This document shows positions 5,922-14,388 of a stretch of 15,198 nucleotides of DNA, piece after piece. Origin of the DNA: SZUA-426 sp041666155 (GTDB taxonomy: Bacteria > Spirochaetota > Spirochaetia > Treponematales > Breznakiellaceae); assembly GCA_041666155.1 (NCBI GenBank), contig JBAYHM010000087.1:1-15198 (forward strand), given 5' to 3'. Position 1 is the first letter of the stretch. Every line of letters starts with the position of its first letter. The translations under genes and the position numbers were made by a program. The notes beneath the pieces were generated by a model. It was not told the DNA's origin, did no database searches, and saw only the letters and a program-made list of their open reading frames with translations.

Positions 5922-7016
5922 TTATTCAACCGGGAAGGGAATAGTAGCCAGCACGCTTCCGGTAAGCGAATCAACGACGGCGCATGCGTCTCCGCCCGAT
6001 GGGGGATATAGGTGAAAATACAGCTTGTTCTTGTATGTATCCATGATGTGTGAAAACCGAAAATCATTGCCGAGCGGAGGGATCGCCCTCTTCAACAAGA
6101 GGGTATCGGGATCGATAATATACGTAATCCTGTCGCCCTTCTCCGGTCCGTCCTTCCCGCATTGAAAGACAAGTTCGGTATCCGTGGCAAAAAAACAGTA
6201 CAAATCGAAATCACCGGTAGCGTCGCTGTGTGGATGCGTACCGTACGCGGAGTCGGTATTGATAAGAGCGACGCGTTTCATCGACGGAAATTCGTGTACG
6301 TATAGTCTATGTGTAAGCTGCGAAATCGTATACAACCTACCTCCGAGAAGAATAGGAAACAGGAGCGCTTCGGTTTTGAGGTCTGCGGCCATTTCCTTTT
6401 CCCATCGCCAGTTTTTCTTGACCGTATCCACTACAAGGAATTGGGTCTCCCAAGATTTTGCCGGATTGGCACCGAAGACGAGGTACGCGACATCACCGGC
6501 TCTGAACAGCCGCCGGATGTGAGAAGAACTCCGTAGACTCTGACTATCGAAAATATGCTCGCCGCTGTTGATATCGGTAATGGAAAACGCGAAACCCGAG
6601 CTGTACAAGTTCGCACTGCCCGAGAAGACAAGGTCGTTGATCACAAACGGATCGGTCGGATTCGGATTGACCGAATACGTTCTGTCAACGGTTCCGCTCG
6701 TGGAAATCCGAACGAGAAACGATCCCCACACATTGCCGGAGACCATCGGTATCGCGGTGTAGATTCTCCCTATGGAATCAACCGACGCGCCCATGCAGTA
6801 GAGTGCGTGGGACTTCATGACGTAGGCGGTCACCAACTGATCATTGTCCGCGTCGATTCCGATTACCGATTTCCCCATGCCGAACCAGAGAGTCGTTTCA
6901 ACGGGCGCGGAACCGTCGATTCTTCTAATGTCCGGAGTCGTTAATTGCCGGCACGACAATGTTAACAAGCAGACGAAGCAAACACCGAATAGTCTATACC
7001 ATTTTGTTGTTCTCAT
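5922..7016 (-). CDS. Predicted lipoprotein, unknown function, possibly beta-propeller
   Basis: The 364-aa protein has a charged N-terminus, a hydrophobic core and LLTLSC with Cys22 as probable lipidation site, a loose spirochaete-type lipobox. The rest is rich in short beta-strand segments such as DNDQLVTAYVM, YLVFGANP, LYTISQL and ACAVVDSLTGSVLATI, which read like repeated WD/PQQ-type blades, but no regular repeat could be fixed, so the fold is an inference. I chose ATG 7016, with GGAG 7 nt upstream, over the GTG at 7037, which abuts the stop of the preceding gene. It is the middle gene of the operon from 8003 to 5405, with gaps of 21 and 16 nt. A 3' fragment of a paralogue lies at 3756-3902. 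Confidence 0.65.
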   Translation of the reverse strand: MRTTKWYRLFGVCFVCLLTLSCRQLTTPDIRRIDGSAPVETTLWFGMGKSVIGIDADNDQLVTAYVMKSHALYCMGASVDSIGRIYTAIPMVSGNVWGSFLVRISTSGTVDRTYSVNPNPTDPFVINDLVFSGSANLYSSGFAFSITDINSGEHIFDSQSLRSSSHIRRLFRAGDVAYLVFGANPAKSWETQFLVVDTVKKNWRWEKEMAADLKTEALLFPILLGGRLYTISQLTHRLYVHEFPSMKRVALINTDSAYGTHPHSDATGDFDLYCFFATDTELVFQCGKDGPEKGDRITYIIDPDTLLLKRAIPPLGNDFRFSHIMDTYKNKLYFHLYPPSGGDACAVVDSLTGSVLATIPFPVE

Positions 7017-7037
7017 ATCCCGACTCCGGAGCCTCAC

Positions 7038-8003
7038 CTATTTTGGATCAAAACCGACCCAGGCCGTGCCGTTAACGATCCGGTCGGGAAGGCAGGTCAT
7101 ATCCTCAAACGTCCACCACATAAATTGCCAATACCGCGAAGGTTCGGTATCGTACCCCGCCATGCGCCACGCCTGCCACACGATCCGGGCGCAGGTGAAG
7201 CCATCGGTAAACGGAGAATAGCGGCCAGCGAGTAATCCATACGGAAATCCTATGAATATTTCTCCCGCACCACACGCGTTGGTGCCTTCGGACGCGTTTG
7301 CACCGTTCGGGTAACACGCGACAAGGCCCGCACATGATGAAGTAAAGGCATCGGTACGCTGAAAACCAACGCCGGTACCTCCCGTGGAACTAGAACCTGA
7401 CGAGCCGATCATCCCACTGGAGCCGGAACCGAATATGCCGTAGACATTGGGATCAGCTCCGTAATACGCGCCGCGATCATCGCGCATTGACGAATGCTTC
7501 CACTTCCCAGAAATTAACCACTCGGTTCCTTCCGCCCCGCTCATACCGTATGCGCCGAAAATCGTCCCGTTCTGAAAAGCGTGCGCCTGCTGAACGCTAT
7601 ACAAGGAACGGGTGCCGGCCGATCTGATAGTCCGCGACGCCTGTTCGGTTTCCGCCTTTAACGACAAATACTTCTCATACAGACCCTGCTCTTTTAAATA
7701 CGCGATGAGTAGATTCTCATCACCGTACATCGCGTACCCGATGATCTTTTCTCGGACCCCCGGTACGTATTCCTCAGGTGTTATCGCACGTTCACTGTTC
7801 AAGGCTCTGGCTTTTTGATCGTCCATTGCCGACGGAACACCTTCATAGAACGCGGCGCAGGCCGCGTCCATTTTCGCGAACGCAGCATCTTGCGTCATGG
7901 AAGAATCGGATGAAGGAGACAGGTCCTGAATTGCTTGGCTACATCCGAAAAGTAGGAACGCTGCGACACCGACAATAATAGCGGCAAACTTACTTCTTTT
8001 CAT
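7038..8003 (-). CDS. Lipoprotein with permuted papain-like (YiiX/NlpC-P60-type) hydrolase features
   Basis: The 321-aa protein has a signal peptide with a good lipobox, LLFGC, lipidated at Cys21. An N-terminal helical region of about 130 residues follows. The C-terminal half resembles permuted papain-like hydrolases: GKWKHSSM with candidate histidine H170, then FTCARIVWQAWRMAGYD with candidate nucleophile C271, the usual order of His before Cys in YiiX-like enzymes, which act on amide or ester bonds in cell-wall peptides or lipids. Between them is an unusual Gly/Ser-rich stretch (192-212). The inner ATG at 8003 is preferred over 8015 because GGAG at 8010-8013 sits 6 nt upstream of it. First gene of a three-gene operon whose promoter contains a 13-G run. 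Enzyme assignment is moderate; activity is unproven. Confidence 0.6.
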   Translation of the reverse strand: MKRSKFAAIIVGVAAFLLFGCSQAIQDLSPSSDSSMTQDAAFAKMDAACAAFYEGVPSAMDDQKARALNSERAITPEEYVPGVREKIIGYAMYGDENLLIAYLKEQGLYEKYLSLKAETEQASRTIRSAGTRSLYSVQQAHAFQNGTIFGAYGMSGAEGTEWLISGKWKHSSMRDDRGAYYGADPNVYGIFGSGSSGMIGSSGSSSTGGTGVGFQRTDAFTSSCAGLVACYPNGANASEGTNACGAGEIFIGFPYGLLAGRYSPFTDGFTCARIVWQAWRMAGYDTEPSRYWQFMWWTFEDMTCLPDRIVNGTAWVGFDPK

Positions 8004-8056
8004 ACGGAACTCCATTAATTAATAATTTTTACCTTTTCGGCCGATCAGGTTAATAA

Positions 8057-8088
8057 ACCCTACCCCCCCCCCCCCGAGAATTTGTCAA
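8057..8088 (-). promoter_or_regulatory. Operon promoter with a G-tract spacer
   Basis: On the minus strand TTGACA (8088-8083) is followed by ATTCTC-type bases and 13 Gs, then TAGGGT (8062-8057). The spacer is 20 nt as sequenced and would be 17 nt with 10 Gs. The promoter lies about 55 nt upstream of the lipoprotein start at 8003. Confidence 0.55.
8063..8075. repeat. Homopolymer C13 (G13 on the coding strand)
   Basis: Thirteen consecutive Cs on the plus strand, long enough to be prone to slipped-strand mispairing. It lies between -35 and -10 of the operon promoter. From 8089 to 8233 I see no gene, only a T-rich stretch and unrecognised sequence. Confidence 0.95.
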
Positions 8089-8233
8089 GCTTTTTTTATC
8101 TTTTTTAAATTCATAATCAGAGGCACCGGAAAAACGCGAAGCCGCGATTTCCGAAACCCCAAAGTTCGGCATTCGATCCTCTGTTGTGTTCTTCGAAGTA
8201 TTGATTGATGCGCCGAGCGTCCGCGGCGCGGAA

Positions 8234-8302
8234 GAATCCATGCCGTCACAGAATCGTCCGATTCTGCACCAACGACTACCGCGGCATCCCTGCTGCGCCT
8301 TT
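8234..8302. repeat. Repeat family 2, copy 2
   Basis: ATCCATGCCG, a CAGAATCG-TC-CGATTCTG stem followed by CACC, then ACTACCGCGGCATCCCTGC. It matches 3068-3146 in order and sequence apart from short variable parts. Copy E of family 1 begins within about 10 nt. Confidence 0.65.
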
Positions 8303-8311
8303 ATCGGCAAA

Positions 8312-8373
8312 GGCCGGGGCGCGCCAGTAAACTCAGTGGACGAGCGGTTCCGCAAGCTTCGGACCTCCGGTCC
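8312..8373 (+). repeat. Structured repeat, family 1, partial copy E
   Basis: The left half of the pattern is present: GGCCGGGGCGCGCC, a new arm AGTAAACTCAGTGGAC, GAGCGGTTCCGC (compare GAGCGCTTCCCGC) and the apical hairpin GGACC-TCC-GGTCC. No matching right arm or right flank follows; the sequence passes into family 3 sequence. It is a truncated or recombined copy. Confidence 0.6.
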
Positions 8374-8417
8374 GCCGCCTGTGGATTGTTCGCCGCAGGG
8401 ATTAATCGGGCACTCTT

Positions 8418-8468
8418 GCTTCCTTACCCGGGGGGAGCGTGACCTGTACGCGGTCTCGGGGAACCCGC
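8418..8468. repeat. Repeat family 3, copy 2
   Basis: GCTTCCTTACCCGGGGG, a divergent middle, then ACGCGGTCTCGGGGAACCCGC, matching 2821-2870 in both conserved blocks. On the minus strand the GGGTAAGGAAGC part superficially recalls a signal recognition particle RNA, but the required helix does not form. Confidence 0.55.
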
Positions 8469-8562
8469 CTCGCAACATATCAGGCTCGAGTCCCATCGCC
8501 AACGGAGAGATGCTTGACCAATTTGTGATAACAGACACCGTAGGGCAATCCTTTGACCAAAA

Positions 8563-8680
8563 GGCCGGAGCGCGCCCGTATAAACCGTGTGTGAGCGCTT
8601 CCCGCAGGCCCTCCGGGCCGAGGACAAGCGAACACACGGTTTATACGAAGGCAGCTCCGGTATTTTTCCCTAAATGGCGC
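8563..8680 (+). repeat. Structured repeat, family 1, copy D
   Basis: GGCCGGAGCGCGCC, arm GTATAAACCGTGTGT (8578-8592), GAGCGCTTCCCGCA, apical GGCCC-TCC-GGGCC, GAGGACAAGCGA, arm ACACACGGTTTATAC (8632-8646), GAAGGCAGCTCCGG, then the right terminal sequence TAAATGGCGC (8671-8680). Compared with copy C, a C-G pair in the stem is replaced by T-A on both sides, and the apical hairpin is longer but still paired. The left terminal inverted repeat is missing. The copy ends 1 bp before the glnS stop codon. Confidence 0.85.
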
Positions 8681-8681
8681 T

Positions 8682-10448
<1,767 letters not shown>

Positions 10449-10451
10449 GTG

Positions 10452-10488
10452 GTGCTCCTACCGCGCTTCAGGGGCGCGGTAGGAGCAC
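10452..10488 (-). promoter_or_regulatory. 15-bp inverted repeat over the glnS ribosome-binding site
   Basis: GTGCTCCTACCGCGC (10452-10466) and GCGCGGTAGGAGCAC (10474-10488) are exact reverse complements with a 7-nt loop. The glnS Shine-Dalgarno AGGAG lies in the arm next to the start codon, so a transcript beginning upstream of 10488 would hide it. If transcription starts near 10480, a 7-bp hairpin remains and leaves the site free. At DNA level it could be an operator. Confidence 0.55.
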
Positions 10489-10516
10489 TATGCCGCGCGC
10501 GGGGAAGGCGGGTCAA
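10487..10516 (-). promoter_or_regulatory. Candidate glnS promoter
   Basis: TTGACC (10516-10511), an 18-nt spacer and CATAGT (10492-10487), with expected start near 10480. The -10 overlaps the inverted repeat. The same hexamer pair with a 17-nt spacer precedes the acyltransferase gene. Confidence 0.4.
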
Positions 10517-10559
10517 GGATAAGGGGTAAAAAAGGAGAGCTCTACCCGAAATCGGAAAA

Positions 10560-11723
10560 CTACCGTCCCAAAACACCGGAAGGGATCGCCCCGCGATCGA
10601 ACTTCGCGCGTTTTGCCTCATACATTTCCTGGTCGGCATTTTTAAGCAGGTCTACGGCTGTATAACAGGACTCCGAGTCGTAAACGGCGGTTCCCATGCT
10701 GATGGATAGAGTAAAAGGCTGATCGGCGCTTGCGTTGAATTGATTGATTTTCCCCTGCAGACGATTCTTGATGGAATCGAGGTCCTCCTTCATGGAGTAC
10801 TCGAAAACGACCACGAATTCGTCGCCGGCGTATCGCGCGATGAAATCTTGATGGTGAAAAGTCTTCCTTAAAATCGCGGCGGTAGACTCAAGCGCTTGAT
10901 CTCCTACCTGATGGCCCAACCTATCGTTGATAGACTTGAATTTATCGATATCCAGCATCATCACGGCCAATTTTTCATTCGGCCGAATATTCCTGACTCG
11001 ACTATACAGAAAAGTATCCAACTGGCGTCGGTTATAGAGACCTGTCAAATAGTCGGTGGCAAGAATACGGTTTTGGATGCTTGTGTAAATAACCAAGAGC
11101 GATAACGCCGAACCGGCCCAGGTGAGATTAAGACCGTACATAAGAATCTGCGCGACAACCCCGATTACCGACGGTAAGGAAAACAAAATGAGCGGCCATC
11201 GAAGCCTTGCCGGAAGAACAGCCCTTTTGAAGATAGGCAAGAACAAAACGTACGCGAGCAAGGAAAAATACACAACCGCGGCGATCCAGTGAAAGCGCCC
11301 CCGATGGAACACATTCGCGTCGTCAAAATAGAAAAATAAATTGTGGTAGAGACTCAAAAAAGCGAGGACCGCGTTAGCGATAAACACCGCACCCAGAAAA
11401 ACGGCCATTTTCCACAAACGAGAACGGCTCTGGTAAATCTGATGCTCCACATACAGGACCCAAAGGAGCAATGGCGAAATATTGAACGTGAACAACAGAG
11501 TGTTGGTTAGTCGGCCTCCCGCGATATTAAACGCCCCTGGCCTGCCGTCGAAGATCCAAGTCAGAAATTCAATAAGGGTACACGCTAGGACACATATCAC
11601 CATAGCCTGGAAGAGCCGATATTGAAAAAAATGTGGTTCCCGTTCGGAAAACGCAAGAATCAGGAGGATGATCAGGAGCCCGAAAGTGACAAAGTATATC
11701 TGGTATGAAGCGAGAGGTCCCAT
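10560..11723 (-). CDS. Membrane-anchored diguanylate cyclase (GGDEF)
   Basis: The 387-aa protein has about seven hydrophobic segments in residues 5-215 and a C-terminal GGDEF domain that makes cyclic di-GMP from two GTP. Visible motifs are DYLTGLYNRR (224-233), LDIDKFKSINDRLGH (257-271 region) and the signature YAGDEF (298-303), an AGDEF form known to be compatible with activity. The position for the RxxD inhibitory site, five residues before the signature, reads HHQD, so product inhibition there is unlikely. The membrane region is not a named sensor domain that I can recognise. The ATG at 11723 lies only a few bases from the predicted transcription start and lacks a ribosome-binding site. 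It appears to be transcribed alone. Confidence 0.93.
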   Translation of the reverse strand: MGPLASYQIYFVTFGLLIILLILAFSEREPHFFQYRLFQAMVICVLACTLIEFLTWIFDGRPGAFNIAGGRLTNTLLFTFNISPLLLWVLYVEHQIYQSRSRLWKMAVFLGAVFIANAVLAFLSLYHNLFFYFDDANVFHRGRFHWIAAVVYFSLLAYVLFLPIFKRAVLPARLRWPLILFSLPSVIGVVAQILMYGLNLTWAGSALSLLVIYTSIQNRILATDYLTGLYNRRQLDTFLYSRVRNIRPNEKLAVMMLDIDKFKSINDRLGHQVGDQALESTAAILRKTFHHQDFIARYAGDEFVVVFEYSMKEDLDSIKNRLQGKINQFNASADQPFTLSISMGTAVYDSESCYTAVDLLKNADQEMYEAKRAKFDRGAIPSGVLGR

Positions 11724-11730
11724 CAGCTTA

Positions 11731-11759
11731 ACTATAGGAGAACCGGGGAGAGCTGTAAA
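11731..11759 (-). promoter_or_regulatory. Promoter of the diguanylate cyclase gene, apparently leaderless
   Basis: TTTACA (11759-11754), a 17-nt spacer and TATAGT (11736-11731). The expected start at about 11724 coincides with the ATG at 11723. An inverted repeat, CGGGGAG (11744-11750) and CTCCCCG (11762-11768), brackets the -35 and could be an operator. Confidence 0.6.
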
Positions 11760-11777
11760 TACTCCCCGATAATGGTT

Positions 11778-13478
11778 TCACGTCTCCGTCCCCGACCTCG
11801 GGTACAAGTAACGCTTGATCTTCAGCGTCGCGGTTTTTTCAAAAGGCTCGTCCTGAATCACGACTCGCGCGAGCCGAGAAAATGACGCCAAGCGCGCGTT
11901 GGCTGAGGCGCGGAGCCGCGCGATCAGGCGCTCGACTTCTTCAGCCATAGCCTTTGCCTTCTCGTTGAGAACAATGAGGGCGACCAGAGCCCCGTCCTTG
12001 GCCGCGTAGACCAGGGACTCCTCCACAAACCCGGTTGAAGCGAGAACCGACTCGATTTCTTCCGGATAAATGTTCTCACCCGATGGTCCGAGGATCATCG
12101 CCTTGAGGCGTCCGCGAATATACAGCAAGCCGTCCGAATCATACGCGCCCAGGTCGCCGGTTCTAAACCAGCCGTCGGAGGTAAAGACTTCCGCGCTGCG
12201 TTCCGGGTCAAGGTAATACCCCTGCATCACGGAAGGCCCGCGCACCTGGATCTCTCCCTCCTGCCCTGTCGCCGCCAAGACTGTCTGAACCGTTTCGTTC
12301 GAACCTGAAAGAGCCGCGTCCGCGCGTACGGCTATGCGAACCTCAAGCCCGTCGAGAATCCGCCCAGTGGAACCGAGTCGTGTCTTACCGGGTATCGCGG
12401 CGGCGATCAGAGGCGAAGTTTCAGTCAGACCGTAGCCGATCGCGTAGGGGAAGCGCGCGGCAAGAAGAAATTCTTCCACATCGCGCGCCAGGGCCGCGCC
12501 TCCGATGCCGAGGAAACGAAGACAGCCGCCGAAAGCGGCTTCCAGCTTCCGACCAGCCGCATGGATGGCGAGCCGGCGCGTCGGGGTAAAACGGTACAGG
12601 GGATGCGCGCGCAAGGGGGCTTCAAGGCGGTTGCGAAACAGTTTCTCTATAATAAGAGGCACTATGACCATGACGGTCGGCTTGACGATCGCAAGAGCGG
12701 CCGCGAGGACGGGAGCCGTCGGCGGCTTGTCCAGGTAATACACGCAACTGCCCTGCAGAAGCGGCGTGATGAAGCCCATGGTGCTTTCAAGCGTATGCGC
12801 AAGAGGCATTACGGAGAGGACCCGATCATCATCGCGCAAGGGAAAAATAGCGCGTGTGGCTATCGCGTTGGAAACGAGATTGCCGTGGGTGAGCATTACG
12901 CCCTTGGAATGTCCGGAAGTTCCGGATGTGTAGATCACGCAGGCAAGATCCTCGCTTGAAAGCAGAGCGCCGGTAAGGTTCGCGCGCGGTTCGGTGGCGG
13001 ATTCTCGAGTACGAGAGTCCCCGCGGATAACGTCCGCCCCCGTTTTGTTCCACGTATCCAGCATGACGCGAGGAATGGAAGAGGGGACCAGAGAAAGTTT
13101 GGCGATAGTACGTTCGCTCGCGCAGACAAGGCGAACCGACGCGTGCTCAGCCACGTTGGCCACCTGCTCCGGAATGAAGTCGACAAGAACCGGTACGGCG
13201 ACCGCTCCGGCTTCCATCACGCCGAAATACGCTACGCCCCATTCCACCCGGTTTTCGCAGAGTATCATCACGCGGTCGCCGCGTTCTATCCCAAGCGAAG
13301 CGAGAAGAGCCGCGAAACGTCGCGCGGCGTAGGCAAACTGCGTGTAATCGAAACGAGGAATAACGAGGGAGCCCTCAACGAGGGAGCCCTCGACGCTCGC
13401 AAGCGCGGGCCGCGATCCGAAGGCGTTTTCGGCGGCGGATAAGAGCGCGGGAAGGGTGCGGGGTTCAACAGCGATCAC
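11778..13478 (-). CDS. AMP-forming long-chain acyl-CoA or acyl-ACP synthetase-like ligase
   Basis: The 566-aa protein belongs to the ANL (acyl-adenylate) superfamily, which activates a carboxylic acid with ATP and transfers it to a thiol. Motifs are YTSGTSGHSKG (183-193), YGLTETSP (349-356), GWFRTGDLG (436-444), then YIRGRLK and a C-terminal TLKIKR with the probable catalytic lysine. The overall pattern fits fatty-acyl ligases; chain length and acceptor cannot be read. I chose the GTG at 13478 because GGAGG (13485-13489) is 6 nt upstream, rather than the longer frame from 13523. A 15-bp in-frame duplication adds VEGSL near residue 30. The next gene upstream is a PlsC-type acyltransferase, which suggests shared use of activated fatty acids. 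Confidence 0.85.
   Translation of the reverse strand: MIAVEPRTLPALLSAAENAFGSRPALASVEGSLVEGSLVIPRFDYTQFAYAARRFAALLASLGIERGDRVMILCENRVEWGVAYFGVMEAGAVAVPVLVDFIPEQVANVAEHASVRLVCASERTIAKLSLVPSSIPRVMLDTWNKTGADVIRGDSRTRESATEPRANLTGALLSSEDLACVIYTSGTSGHSKGVMLTHGNLVSNAIATRAIFPLRDDDRVLSVMPLAHTLESTMGFITPLLQGSCVYYLDKPPTAPVLAAALAIVKPTVMVIVPLIIEKLFRNRLEAPLRAHPLYRFTPTRRLAIHAAGRKLEAAFGGCLRFLGIGGAALARDVEEFLLAARFPYAIGYGLTETSPLIAAAIPGKTRLGSTGRILDGLEVRIAVRADAALSGSNETVQTVLAATGQEGEIQVRGPSVMQGYYLDPERSAEVFTSDGWFRTGDLGAYDSDGLLYIRGRLKAMILGPSGENIYPEEIESVLASTGFVEESLVYAAKDGALVALIVLNEKAKAMAEEVERLIARLRASANARLASFSRLARVVIQDEPFEKTATLKIKRYLYPRSGTET
13362..13391. repeat. 15-bp tandem duplication within the ligase gene
   Basis: AACGAGGGAGCCCTC occurs twice in direct succession, in frame, giving EGSLVEGSL in the protein at about residues 30-38. 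It looks like a recent slippage event in a surface loop. Confidence 0.85.
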
Positions 13479-13560
13479 AGGGGACCTCCACGCCGACGCA
13501 ACGGATGCCGCGCGACGGTCCACCTAAGATAACATCGAAATCAGTATCTTACCAGACATT

Positions 13561-13591
13561 ATTATAGATAGTGTCATACTGACATTTTCAA
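13561..13591 (-). promoter_or_regulatory. Candidate promoter of the acyl ligase gene
   Basis: A perfect TATAAT (13566-13561) is preceded by TTGAAA (13591-13586) at a long 19-nt spacing. The spacer holds the inverted repeat TGTCA-TAC-TGACA (13572-13584), a possible operator. The -35 overlaps the stop of the acyltransferase gene, so the two genes have separate promoters. Confidence 0.45.
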
Positions 13592-14265
13592 ATAAACTTC
13601 AGATGCTTTGGGGGAAGAAGGCACGTCTGTGCGTAGGGACCCCGGTACTTTTCAGGCATCAAAATGGCGATGCGCGTCATGATCTCATCGGCGACTTCCT
13701 GACGGACGGTCTTGGTCATCGATCCCTGGGGTTCGATTATGAAGGGTTTGCCGACGCGAACGGTCACCGGCGTCCGTTTGAACCGTTTAAGGTTCGGCCA
13801 GAAATTTTCCCCGCCCCAGTGAGCCATCGGCCAGATCGGCACACCGGCTCGGTGGGCGATAACGGCGACTCCAGCCTTACCAAGGCCAAGGACGCCCGTC
13901 TTGCTGCGCGTCCCCTCAGGCGCCAAGCCAAGCATGCCGCCGTCTTCAACCCAGGAGAGGCATCGTTTGAAAGCTTCCGTATCAACGGCCCCGCGATCGA
14001 TCGGGATGGCCTTCCATAAATTGGCGAAGTAGGCGTAGCCCGGATTCGTAAGATTTTCCTTCTTGGACATGGCCGCCAACGGGCGCGGAAAAAGAAAGGC
14101 AGCCAAGAGCGGCACTTCAAGAAAGTTGATGTGGTTGGTCACGATGATCGCCGGTCCCTTCGCGGGGATGCGGTGAAATGCCTTCGCGTCCAGACGGCAG
14201 GCCGTTCGGAGAAGGAACCTCATCAGAGCGTTTACCGGATACGCGTCGGGTCTTAGAAATTTCAT
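13588..14265 (-). CDS. PlsC-type 1-acyl-glycerol-3-phosphate acyltransferase
   Basis: The 225-aa protein has the usual length and motifs of lysophosphatidate acyltransferases, which add the second fatty acid in phosphatidic acid synthesis at the inner membrane. NHINFLE (44-50) is an NHx4E variant of the NHx4D catalytic box. PIDRG (88-92) and APEGTRS (115-121) are the glycerol-phosphate binding motifs. The C-terminus extends about 30 residues beyond the core. The ATG at 14265 has only a weak purine-rich sequence upstream. The leader after its likely promoter contains a hairpin with five Us. Confidence 0.88.
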   Translation of the reverse strand: MKFLRPDAYPVNALMRFLLRTACRLDAKAFHRIPAKGPAIIVTNHINFLEVPLLAAFLFPRPLAAMSKKENLTNPGYAYFANLWKAIPIDRGAVDTEAFKRCLSWVEDGGMLGLAPEGTRSKTGVLGLGKAGVAVIAHRAGVPIWPMAHWGGENFWPNLKRFKRTPVTVRVGKPFIIEPQGSMTKTVRQEVADEIMTRIAILMPEKYRGPYAQTCLLPPKHLKFI

Positions 14266-14289
14266 GGTACGGGAGCACCCCTTTCGGCG

Positions 14290-14320
14290 AAAAACACGTC
14301 GCTGGTCGCGTTGAGCGACG
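14290..14320 (-). terminator. Hairpin plus U-tract upstream of the acyltransferase gene
   Basis: On the minus strand CGTCGCT (14320-14314) pairs with AGCGACG (14303-14297) and a TTTTT run (14294-14290) follows two bases later. It can terminate the TPR gene, but it also lies inside the predicted leader of the acyltransferase transcript, so it may act as an attenuator. Confidence 0.5.
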
Positions 14321-14342
14321 ATGTGCCGGCCGCCTTCCGATA

Positions 14343-14371
14343 ACTATGCAGCAGGCGGGACAAGGGGTCAA
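14343..14371 (-). promoter_or_regulatory. Candidate promoter of the acyltransferase gene
   Basis: TTGACC (14371-14366), a 17-nt spacer and CATAGT (14348-14343), giving a start near 14336 and a leader of about 70 nt. Confidence 0.4.
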
Positions 14372-14388
14372 GAACGAAAGATAAGGAC

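Noticed and set aside
8400..8470. Possible signal recognition particle RNA on the minus strand (CAGGTCA, GGTAAGGAAGC)
   Set aside because: The apical loop and helix 8 pairing do not form properly, and a related sequence occurs at 2821-2870, so it is a repeat.
8050..8637. A 195-codon minus-strand frame upstream of the operon
   Set aside because: It runs through repeats D, E, families 2 and 3 and the G-tract, with no ribosome-binding site or recognisable domain.
2676..8680. CRISPR array
   Set aside because: Repeats are few, unequally spaced, of different length and in both orientations, with no spacers or cas genes.
10520..10560. Terminator after the diguanylate cyclase gene (T6 run near a GAGAGCTCTC palindrome)
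   Set aside because: The palindrome leaves no room for a loop and an alternative stem is only five pairs.
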